Part shown: positions 55,369 to 64,000 of the stretch, in pieces
Layout of the letters: each line of letters opens with the position of its first letter
Position numbering within the stretch: position 1 is the first letter of the stretch
NCBI GenBank assembly: GCA_035771165.1
Contig: JAWNZC010000413.1
Coordinates: forward strand, 930,001-994,000
Length of the DNA stretch: 64,000 nucleotides
Origin: Paragorgia papillata
Taxonomy: Eukaryota > Cnidaria > Anthozoa > Scleralcyonacea > Coralliidae
Direction of reading: 5' to 3'
Position numbers and translations under genes: made by a program
The notes under the pieces: model-generated
Seen by the model: the letters and a program-made list of their open reading frames with translations, nothing else
Databases searched by the model: none
Told to the model about the DNA's origin: nothing

Positions 55369-56871
55369 GTGAATAAAATGGGAAGGAGATACCACCCACA
55401 GCTAATAAGATTTGCCTTGTCTCTCCATGGAAAGTCACCCTCTGCGTACAGGGAACTGAGAGATAGTGGTGCCCTTATTCTACCAAGTGAACGTGTTCTT
55501 CGTGACTACAAGAACTATTTCAAGCCAAAAGCTGGTATCAACAAAGAAAACGTTGAAAGCCTGCGAGAGAAAACAACTTCATTTTCTGATCCCCAGAGAT
55601 ATGTAGCCCTGGTTATGGATGAAATGAAAATTCAATCGAATCTTGTGTTTGACAAGGTTTCTGGTGATCTGATAGGTTTTGTTGACCTAGGAGATCCTAT
55701 GACAAACTTTGCCAACATTTCAGAACAAGCTTCTATTGCCAGCCATGCTTTAGCATTTCTTGTGAGGGGATTATGCACAGATATGAAACATGTCATTGCA
55801 TATTTCTTCACAGGAAATGTTACTTCATTCCAGTTGATGCCATTGTTCTGGAGAATAGTTTCTGTGTTGGAGATTTCCCTGAATCTTTGGGTGTGTGCTG
55901 CAGTCAATGATGGGGCTTCTCCAAACCGAAAGTTCTTTCGTCTGCATTGCAACCTAGCTGCTGACCTGAAGTGTCATGTTGTATACAAAACACGTAATGT
56001 TTTTGCAATGTCACGCTTCATATACTTCTTCGCTGATTCTCGACATTTAATGAAGACAGCACGGAATTGCCTTTACAACTCCGGTTTCGGGTCTTCCAGT
56101 CGCTACATGTGGAACGATGGCAACTATGTGTTATTCCGACACATAGCAGACCTGTTTTATGGTGACCAGGAATTTGGCTTACACACCTTGCCCAAGATGA
56201 CCATGGACCATATTGTCCTCACTTCATACAGCAAGATGAAGGTGAAACTGGCAACCCAGGTCCTAAGCAAGTCTGTGGCAATTGCCTTGAAGGAGAGTGG
56301 CAGGAAAGAGGTCCTCGGAACTGCTCAGTTCTGTGACATGATGAACGATTACCTTGACTGTACTAATGTGAGGTCAACGACTGAACATGTCAGGAAGAGA
56401 AATCAGTTCATCAAGCCATACACCTCTGGTGATGATGAGCGGTTCACTTGGTTGAAAGAAGTCTTCCTAAAGTACATCGAAGATTGGAAACAGAGTACCT
56501 TAACCCGCGAAGAAAATTACTCACCTGATGAAAGAGGGAGAATGTTTCTTTCTGCCCAAACACACGAGGGATTGAAGATCTCAGCACATTCACATGTGGA
56601 AGCGATTCAATTTTTGCTTACACAGGGATTCCAATACGTATTGAGTGAGCGTTTTATGCAAGATGTGGTTGAGGATTACTTTGGGCACCAAAGGGGAAAG
56701 GGAGGAAGGTCAGATAATCCTACTGCCCAGCAATTTGGATACAACGATCTAACAATTGCAGCCCAAAGAGACATTGCTCCAGTAATCAGAGGAAATGTTG
56801 GAGGACGGTATGGAAAAGAAAAGTGGTATAAGGTTAGCAATGAGCCAGTGAAAAAACGCCAGAAGAAATGA
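55369..56871 (+). CDS. P-element transposase exon 3: catalytic domain
   Basis: Continues in phase (LLQ|VNKMGRRYHPQLIRFALS) for 500 residues to TGA at 56869-56871, giving a 903-residue protein, similar in length to human THAP9. It shows SLHGKSPSAYRELRDSG and LPSERVLRDY (RNase H-like start), ALVMDEMKIQ (first catalytic Asp, about residue 487), AAVNDGASPNRKFF (second Asp, about 584), FADSRHLMKTARNCL, and RFMQDVVEDYFGHQRGKGG with the catalytic Glu near 838. The GTP-binding insertion typical of P transposases should lie between these. All frames are intact, so the enzyme could be active. An AATAAA lies at about 57055. Confidence 0.9.
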   Translation: MNKMGRRYHPQLIRFALSLHGKSPSAYRELRDSGALILPSERVLRDYKNYFKPKAGINKENVESLREKTTSFSDPQRYVALVMDEMKIQSNLVFDKVSGDLIGFVDLGDPMTNFANISEQASIASHALAFLVRGLCTDMKHVIAYFFTGNVTSFQLMPLFWRIVSVLEISLNLWVCAAVNDGASPNRKFFRLHCNLAADLKCHVVYKTRNVFAMSRFIYFFADSRHLMKTARNCLYNSGFGSSSRYMWNDGNYVLFRHIADLFYGDQEFGLHTLPKMTMDHIVLTSYSKMKVKLATQVLSKSVAIALKESGRKEVLGTAQFCDMMNDYLDCTNVRSTTEHVRKRNQFIKPYTSGDDERFTWLKEVFLKYIEDWKQSTLTREENYSPDERGRMFLSAQTHEGLKISAHSHVEAIQFLLTQGFQYVLSERFMQDVVEDYFGHQRGKGGRSDNPTAQQFGYNDLTIAAQRDIAPVIRGNVGGRYGKEKWYKVSNEPVKKRQKK

Positions 56872-57527
56872 ACCAAATTTATATCCTCTCAATCATGTTC
56901 TTAGCATAGTGGGTAGTTTAATGTGTTTGAAAAATGCTTTGTGTTTGCTTACATTTTGCTTTACATTTACCAATAGTTTTCAGTTTGTGGAAACAGTTTT
57001 CAACCTTGTTACTAGGGATATGGTTGAGAGGTAATTTACCATTAAAACTCACTCAATAAATATACATTTTATTGAAAACATTATGATTTAGAAACTGGAA
57101 GGGAACGTTTGCTCAACATTTCCATGTTTATACAACCTTGGCTGTTTCTAGTGAGTTGGGCACAAATTAAACATGAGAAAGATCTCCAAACTATATTTCT
57201 AAAATCATATTGATTGATGCCTTTATACAGGTCTGTGTTCAAATTACTAGTAGAGCAAAGGTTATTTGACAAAGTTCCTTTGCAGTTAAAACTGCATGAT
57301 AAATTAACTTGTTATAAACTGCATGATATATTAACTCATTTCTGCCAAGGCCAGCCTCAACCAGCCTTTTTCTTCAGCTGTCTAAAATCAATAATAAAGG
57401 ATGACTTTGGCTAGGAATGGGTTAAGGACTCAAGGGCCATCTCAAGATGTGCCTCCAGACTACAAATATTTCTTAATTTGTAGATATTGAAACTGTGTAC
57501 CTTAATAATAGGTATTATTATAAGTAA

Positions 57528-57690
57528 TACCATGGCATGAGGGAAATTAGTGACTAAATGTCCCTGAAAGCCGAGGGAGAATTTGTGAAAGTCCCGAGGT
57601 CTTTCACAAACCCTCCTCAGGCTTGAGGGGACATCTAATCACTAATTTCCCTCATGTCATGGTATTAGCTTGTAATACCATGATCACTGA
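57528..57690. repeat. Foldback palindrome
   Basis: AATACCATGGCATGAGGGAA and TTCCCTCATGTCATGGTATT pair with one mismatch, as do ATTAGTGACTAAATGTCC and the diverged complement. The centre holds GTCCCGAGGTCTTTCAC. It lies between the convergent genes of the P-like element. Confidence 0.8.
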
Positions 57691-58461
57691 GGTAATATAT
57701 TTAACCTAATGTACTTTTTTGTTGTGTAAAAGAAGTATTGTTTGGATGCTTGATTATGGATGCTAATGAAGGAAAAATATAAATTTGCATTAAATTGCCC
57801 TGCTAGAGGGCAAAATTAGAAATCGCCCTACAAAAGAAACCGAGGTGATCATGGTATTACTAAGTTTATTACTTAAAAATTTGGTAATTGTTACTCTGCA
57901 TACATGTACTTATTTGTTAGTTGTGAAATAATGTTAAAATCAGTTGAACGTCAGAACTTGCATGGCTGCTACCTTTCAATGTAATGTACATTTCTACCAG
58001 TAGTGCAATGCTCAATATCAGTATTATTATAGTCAATAGAAGAGCCTTTCTAATTGTTCAGATACTTTTATTTACAACAAAATATTTAAACAACTCAAAT
58101 TAGTGTGTAAATATTACAGTAGGATCAATATATTATTGGAATAGTTTAAAAAGGAAACACCGAGAGTAGTAAAAAAGTGTACTGCTGCGTAGGCAGTGTT
58201 TAGAATATAGTAAACTAGGAAAAGGTTGCAAACTGCTGGTTTTGGAGTTCAAGCTGTAATAATAAACTGTGGTTTAATTAACACAGAATGTAGTATGGCT
58301 TGAGTAAGAATTTTAGCACTGCTGGTATTAAATGTGTCAAAATTCTTTACTCAAGCAATACTGCACTCAGTCTGAGCTACTTAAACCATAAGCTATTTAA
58401 GCTTGTACTCCAAAAAGTAACCAGCCCTTCCCTTATTTTCATATTGTGATACTATTCTAAG

Positions 58462-58668
58462 TGGATATATTTAACAAATAGATTCCATTTTGCCGTTGTC
58501 TGTTCAGTTATAGATGCACAGATGACGTCACAACGTGGTAAGAACAAAAAAGTGGCCCACGAGACGCAGTCGAGTGGGTCACTGATGTTCTTACCACGTT
58601 GTGACGTCTTCTGTGCATCTATAACTGAACAGATAACAAAAAAATGGAATCTATTTGTTTTATACAAT
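58462..58668. repeat. Foldback palindrome, about 205 bp
   Basis: The arms CAGTTATAGATGCACAGATG and the complement (GTTATAACTG-type end near 58620), including GACGTCACAACGTGGTAAGA and TCTTACCACGTTGTGACGTC, are almost perfect. The tip is CACGAGACGCAGTCGAGTGG. Confidence 0.8.
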
Positions 58669-58938
58669 AAAAATTTAAAAGGTTTTTGTCGAAACTCTTG
58701 CCGGATTTTGGGGCATGAAGAAGGAAAAAAGCAAGTCAGCTGACGTGATTTGACGTGACCATGTGTCTGTCCTCTAATAGATCATGGCCAACAACCAATG
58801 AAAACACGCATAGCAACCAGGGTATTGTATAAAATGTAATATAACATAATTTCAATAATTTAAAGCAACTTAAGGATACAAAATATATTTACATGCAAAA
58901 AACATTTTTACTACTTAATTGAGTAGAATCTTATTATA

Positions 58939-60120
58939 TTAAGTGGAACTTCGTTTCATGTCCTTTCTTAGTGCTTTTTTCTTTAACTGTTTTCCCCTTA
59001 TTTTATATTTAGTTATATAATCTCTAGCATAAGAAAAAGAACGAACTCTCAAGTAAAGTTTGATTACACTTTCCAAGCATAATTTTTGTGTGGAACTTGA
59101 TGGATCGACGCCTGATGAAACCACAATGTTATCCCACAACGATTTCACTGTTGGGGAGTTTAGTGTTGACATACACATGTATCTATGGGAATGTTTCGTA
59201 GAGTTAACTCACCCTCACCGACTTGTTTTCGAAAGGAAATTTCGGCGTCTTCTAAAATTCGTACCAAGTCATCACAAGGAGTGACAAGACCTCCTCGTGT
59301 TCGAGCAGATATGAAGCTACTCGTTGCTTCTGTTGACTTCATATTCTGTAATAACGCTTGCAGTTCTTCGTTGCATTTATCCTTCTTCTTTCTATTTGTC
59401 TGATAGAGTTTCGAAACAACGTATCCTGCGATGTAAGAAAGAGGTCCATGTTCAGCCGGGTCAAGCTCTGGTTTCGTTGCTGATTCTTTCTGCCCACGGT
59501 TTTGACTAATATTATAAAAGCCAACTAAATGATCTGGTATTTGAATCATAACCAAATTTGCAAGTTTGTAGTCTTTGCACTTTAATAATTCACACGAACG
59601 CGGAATTAAACCATAAAAAGACTCGAGCAGTTTGTCTTGGTTCTTCTTGCGCCAGAACGTGTTGTATAATGGCAGTAAAATCTCGAACAAAGCATCGCTG
59701 GAAGAAACACTTTTTAAACCGGTGTTTGTCTCAGCTCCATACAAATCTTCCTCTATCAATTTAGTTTTTATCGACTCCACAATCGACGCCACGGTGTCTT
59801 TACAAAGACCAGTTTCATTTGTCGCACTGGTTTCCCCAGACCCAACTATATCGGCTTCGAAATGCTTCGAGTTTGTGTGCCTTGTCAATCCACCCTTCGA
59901 TTTGCAAACTTTATTGCATTTAGCGCACGGAAAAGACTTCTTGCCTTCGATTTCGCTTAAAGCATCAGCGAATTCAGCATCTACTTCGTCAGTTTCTGCT
60001 TCAGTTATGGCAATAGAAATATCTAAGTTATATAAATCACTGAAATCAGTCTCGACTGGGTCGTTGGTTTCACGTAGCGCGCCTTCACCTTCTTCTGCGA
60101 CTTCGAGAGAAGTTTCAAAA
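58939..60120 (-). CDS. C2H2 zinc-finger protein with transposon-type C-terminal domain, frameshifted
   Basis: On the - strand the frame is open from about 60120: an acidic N-terminus (ETSLEVAEEGEG..., DEVDAEFADALSEIEG), then a C2H2 finger FPCAKCNKVCKSKGGLTRHT (about 59940-59885). Helical sequence (DALFEILLPLYNTFWRKKNQ) follows, and a conserved GPLSYIAGYVVSKLYQTN ... RGGLVTPCDDLVRILEDAE block like the C-terminal part of some P/THAP-related and other transposon proteins. Near 59170 the frame shifts; the next frame reads TLNSPTVKSLWDNIVVSSG and VIKLYLRVRSFSYARDY, ending in lysine-rich sequence at 58939. The start codon is unresolved: an ATG at 60172 is out of frame after 12 codons. Function unknown; possibly an accessory or second protein of the surrounding element. 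Confidence 0.6.
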
Positions 60121-60429
60121 TAACGTCAATAACTTAGTTATCGTCGTGTTCCGCATCACTTTCCACATCCATAGCACCCTCAATGATCGGTTTTTTTGCC
60201 CTCTCTCGATGAAAATTTCGCTATTTAGTTTCGAACTCGAAGATTTACAATAGTCGCACCTTTGAATGTTTAGAAGGCCCTGTACTCAAGTCATCACGTG
60301 ATATTTTTTTCGATGGTTCCGGCTGATGTTTCATGTATCGGTGTCACCAAATGAACAGATAAATTTTCATATATAATGTCCTAAAGTATCCCCTTGGTAT
60401 AGTGACTTGACCTATCTTTCCCAAATATG

Positions 60430-63400
60430 CTATCTTAGTTATGTTATACTAATTATACAAGTTATCCCACTTATCCTAGTTATCCTAGTTATCTTAGTTG
60501 TCTTAGTTGTCTTAGTTATCTTAGTTATCTTAGTTATCTTAGTTCTTTTAGTTATCTTAGTTCTTTTAGTTCTTTTAGTTATCTTAGTTCTTTTAGTTAT
60601 CTTAGTTATTCTAGTTATCTTAGTTCTTTTAGTTATCTTAGTTCTTTTAGTTATCTTAGTTCTTTTAGTTCTTTTAGTTATCTTAGTTCTTTTAGTTATC
60701 TTAGTTATTCTAGTTATCTTAGTTCTTTTAGTTATCTTAGTTCTTTTAGGTATCTTAGTTCTTTTAGTTATCTTAGTTATTCTAGTTATCTTAGTTCTTT
60801 TAGTTATCTTAGTTCTTTTAGTTATCTTAGTTCTTTTAGGTATCTTAGTTCTTTTAGTTATCTTAGTTCTTTTAGTTATCTTAGTTATTCTAGTTATCTT
60901 AGTTATCTTAGTTATCTTAGTTCTTTTAGTTATCTTAGTTCTTTTAGTTCTTTTAGTTATCTTAGTTCTTTTAGTTATCTTAGTTATTCTAGTTATCTTA
61001 GTTCTTTTAGTTATCTTAGTTCTTTTAGTTATCTTAGTTCTTTTAGGTATCTTAGTTCTTTTAGTTATCTTAGTTCTTTTAGTTCTTTTAGTTATCTTAG
61101 TTCTTTTAGTTATCTTAGTTATTCTAGTTATCTTAGTTCTTTTAGTTATCTTAGTTATCTTAGTTCTTTTAGTTATCTTAGTTCTTTTAGTTATCTTAGT
61201 TCTTTTAGTTATCTTAGTTATTTTAATTCTTTTAGTTATCTTAGTTCTTTTAGTTATCTTAGTTCTTTTAGTTATCTTAGTTCTTTTAGTTCTTTTAGTT
61301 ATCTTAGTTCTTTTAGTTATCTTAGTTATCTTAGTTATCTTAGTTCTTTTAGTTATCTTAGTTCTTTTAGTTTATCTTTAGTTATCTTTAGTTCTTTTAG
61401 TTTATCTTAGTTCTTTTAGTTTTAGTTATCTTAGTTCTTTTAGTTCTTTTAGTTATCTTAGTTCTTTTAGTTCTTAGTTTAGTTATCTTAGTTCTTTTAG
61501 TTATTTTAGTTATCTTAGTTCTTTTAGTTATCTTAGTTATCTTTTAGTTATCTTAGTTCTTCTTAGTTATCTTAGTTATCTTAGTTATTTAAGTTCTTTT
61601 AGTTAACTTAGTTCTTTTAGTTCTTTTAGTTCTTTTAGTTCTTTTAGTTAGTTATCTTAGTTATAGTTATCTTAGTTCTTTTAGTTATCTTAGTTCTTTT
61701 AGTTATCTTAGTTCTTTTAGTTATCTTAGTTCTTTTAGTTATCTTAGTTATCTTAGTTCTTTTAGTTATCTTAGTTCCTTTAGTTATCTTAGTTCTTTTA
61801 GTTATCTTAGTTCTTTTAGTTATCTTTGTTCTTTTAGTTATCTTAGTTCTTTTAGTTCTTTTAGTTATCTTAGTTCTTTTAGATATCTTAGTTATCTTAG
61901 TTATCTTAGTTCTTTTAGTTATTTTAGTTATCGTAGTTCTTTTAGTTATCTTAGTTATCTTAGTTATCTTAGTTTTCTTAGTTATCTTAGTTATCTTAGT
62001 TATCTTAGTTCTTTTAGTTATCTTAGTTCTTTTAGTTCTTTTAGTTATCTTAGTTCGTTTAGTTATCTTAGTTCTTTTAGTTATCTTAGTTCTTTTAGTT
62101 ATCTTAGTTCTTTTAGTTATCTTAGTTCTTTTAGTTATCTTAGTTCTTTTAGTTATCTTAGTTCTTTTAGTTATCTTAGTTATCTTAGTTCTTTTAGTTA
62201 TCTTAGTTCTTTTAGTTATCTTAGTTCTTTTAGTTATCTTAGTTCTTTTAGTTATCTTTGTTCTTTTAGTTCTTTTAGTTATCTTAGTTCTTTTAGTTCT
62301 TTTAGTTATCTTAGTTCTTTTAGATATCTTAGTTATCTTAGTTATCTTAGTTCTTTTAGTTATTTTAGTTATCGTAGTTCTTTTAGTTATCTTAGTTATC
62401 TTAGTTTTCTTAGTTTTCTTAGTTATCTTAGTTATCTTAGTTCTTTTAGTTATCTTAGTTCTTTTAGTTCTTTTAGTTATCTTAGTTCGTTTAGTTATCT
62501 TAGTTCTTTTAGTTATCTTAGTTCTTTTAGTTATCTTAGTTCTTTTAGTTATCTTAGTTCTTTTAGTTATCTTAGTTCTTTTAGTTATCTTAGTTATCTT
62601 AGTTCTTTTAGTTATCTTAATTCTTTTAGTTATCTTAGTTCTTTTAGTTATCTTAGTTCTTTTAGTTATCTTAGTTCTTTTAGTTATCTTAGTTCTTTTA
62701 GTTATCTTAGTTCTTTTAGTTCTTTTAGTTATCTTAGTTCTTTTAGTTATCTTAGTTATTTTAGTTATCTTAGTTCTTTTAGTTATCTTAGTTCTTTTAG
62801 TTATCTTAGTTCTTTTAGTTATCTTAGTTATCTTAGTTATCTTAGTTATCTTAGTTCTTTTAGTTATCTTAGTTATCTTAGTTATCTTAGTTCTTTTAGT
62901 TATCTTAGTTCTTTTAGTTATCTTTGTTCTTTTAGTTATTTTAGTTATCTTAGTTCTTTTAGTTCTTTTAGTTATCTTAGTTCTTTTAGATATCTTAGTT
63001 ATCTTAGTTATCTTAGTTCTTTTAGTTATCTTAGTTATCTTAGTTTTATCTTAGTTATCTTAGTTATCTTAGTTATCTTAGTTTTCTTAGTTATCTTAGT
63101 TATCTTAGTTCTTTTAGTTATCTTAGTTCTTTTAGTTATCTTAGTTCTTTTAGTTATCTTAGTTCTTTTAGTTATCTTAGTTCTTTTAGTTATCTTAGTT
63201 CTTTTAGTTATCTTAGTTCTTTTAGTTATCTTAGTTATCTTAGTTCTTTTAGTTATCTTAGTTCTTTTAGTTATCTTAGTTCTTTTAGTTATCTTAGTTC
63301 TTTTAGTTATCTTAGTTCTTTTAGTTATCTTTGTTCTTTTAGTTCTTTTAGTTATCTTAGTTCTTTTAGTTCTTTTAGTTATCTTAGTTCTTTTAGATAT

Positions 63401-64000
63401 CTTAGTTATCTTAGTTATCTTAGTTCTTTTAGTTATTTTAGTTATCTTTTAGTTATCTTAGTTATCTTAGTTATCTTAGTTTTCTTAGTTATCTTAGTTA
63501 TCTTAGTTATCTTAGTTCTTTTAGTTATCTTAGTTCTTTTAGTTCTTTTAGTTATCTTAGTTCGTTTAGTTATCTTAGTTCTTTTAGTTATCTTAGTTCT
63601 TTTAGTTATCTTAGTTCTTTTAGTTACTTTAGTGATCTTAGTTCTTTTAGTTATCTTAGTTCTTTTAGTTATCTTAGTTATCTTAGTTCTTTTAGTTATC
63701 TTAATTCTTTTAGTTATCTTAGTTCTTTTAGTTATCTTAGTTCTTTTAGTTATCTTAGTTCTTTTAGTTATCTTTGTTCTTTTAGTTATCTTAGTTATCT
63801 TAGTTATTTTAATTCTTTTAGTTGATCTTAGTTCTTTTAGTTATCTTAGTTCTTTTAGTTACTTTAGTGATCTTAGTTCTTTTTAGTTATCTTAGTTCTT
63901 TTAGTTATCTTAGTTAGTTCTTAGTTCTTTTAGTTTTTTAGTTATCTTTAGTTAGTATTTTAGTTATCTTAGTTCTTTAGTTATCTTAGTTCTTTTAGTT
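60430..64000 (+). repeat. Minisatellite of 9-bp monomers with higher-order structure
   Basis: More than 3.5 kb, running off the window end, of two alternating 9-mers, TTATCTTAG and TTCTTTTAG, with variants such as TTATTCTAG, TTAGATATC and TTCGTTTAG. The TTATTCTAG variant recurs at roughly 99, 72, 108 and 99 bp in the first part, all multiples of 9. A block with TTTTAGATATCTTAG recurs near 61881, 62322, 62988 and 63395. Because 9 is divisible by 3, the + strand stays open for 324 codons of a Leu/Val/Ile repeat (60407-61381); this is a by-product of the repeat and not a gene. Later parts contain out-of-phase indels. Confidence 0.95.

Larger units (their letters stand above)
52037..60300. mobile_element. 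Candidate P-element bounded by 23-bp inverted repeats, two convergent genes
   Basis: CACGTGGCGACTTGAGTACA at 52037 is matched on the other strand at 60300 by CACGTGATGACTTGAGTACA; over 23 bp, 20 positions agree. Between them are the THAP/P transposase (53872-56871, +) and a C2H2 gene (58939-60120, -), with a 1683-bp younger insertion at 52081-53763. The two end sequences are in the correct inverted orientation for a transposon. No perfect target duplication is visible, because the flanks are T/A-rich. The boundary is therefore a hypothesis; it could instead mark an unrelated inverted repeat. Confidence 0.5.

Noticed and set aside
59632..60123. 163-codon + strand frame
   Set aside because: It is the shadow of the C2H2 gene on the - strand.
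52029..60308. 8-bp target duplication for the P-like element
   Set aside because: The flanks are T/A-rich and do not match exactly (ATTTTTGT versus ATATTTTT).
60407..61381. Long Leu/Val/Ile open frame
   Set aside because: It is produced by a 9-bp minisatellite whose unit is a multiple of three; it has no start context, no non-repetitive sequence, and the pattern continues far beyond it with shifts.
60430..64000. CRISPR-like array
   Set aside because: The repeats are directly adjacent 9-mers without spacers, and the genome is eukaryotic.

Overview
Organism. The window is animal nuclear DNA, most likely from a cnidarian and probably an anthozoan (coral or sea anemone). The support is a metazoan multi-exon LIS1 gene with GT-AG introns, combined with a transposon mixture typical of cnidarian genomes: P-element/THAP, TTAA-type elements with a Mutator-like transposase, Crypton-like tyrosine recombinase, R2/NeSL-type LINEs, a 5S-derived SINE and many foldback elements. 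The species call is inference; the gene and element calls come from reading the sequence.

Layout. From 683 to 37662 (+ strand) lie the last ten coding exons of one host gene, the LIS1/PAFAH1B1 homologue. All seven WD40 blades are present (328 residues plus stop). Every splice site is GT-AG, the phases join, and the gene ends with a plausible AATAAA signal at 38007. The N-terminal LisH/coiled-coil exons lie upstream, outside the window. The nine introns (about 36 kb) are almost entirely mobile-element debris: hAT-like and 9-bp-TSD elements, TTAA MITEs, tRNA- and 5S-derived SINEs, three kinds of LINE fragment, and a 4-kb palindromic element carrying a SWIM zinc finger/YqaJ-nuclease gene.

From 38272 to 44148 lies a complete TTAA-flanked transposon with terminal inverted repeats. 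It encodes a Mutator-like (PF20700-type) DDE transposase fused to a DEDDh exonuclease, and a Crypton-like tyrosine-recombinase gene fragment sits inside it. From 44.2 to 52.0 kb the sequence is gene-poor, with several MITEs, tRNA-like repeats and one recognisable CCHC zinc-knuckle exon (50288-50427, - strand).

From 52037 to 60300 a 23-bp inverted repeat brackets an intact three-exon P-element transposase (THAP domain, 903 aa, + strand) and a convergent C2H2 zinc-finger gene (- strand). A 9-bp-TSD element carrying a ZAD-like zinc-finger gene is nested just inside the left end. From about 60430 to the window end is a minisatellite of a 9-bp monomer with higher-order structure.

Together. LIS1 is a dynein regulator and has no functional link with its neighbours. 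The rest is a record of nested transposition, and target-site duplications resolve several insertions to the base. The most notable items are the RecQ-helicase capture inside a 9-bp-TSD element, the near-perfect 1.66-kb palindrome, the two-gene P-element candidate and the TTAA transposase/exonuclease element. Several transposon genes carry single-base frameshifts, some in A-runs, which may be decay or assembly error; the LIS1 exons show none.
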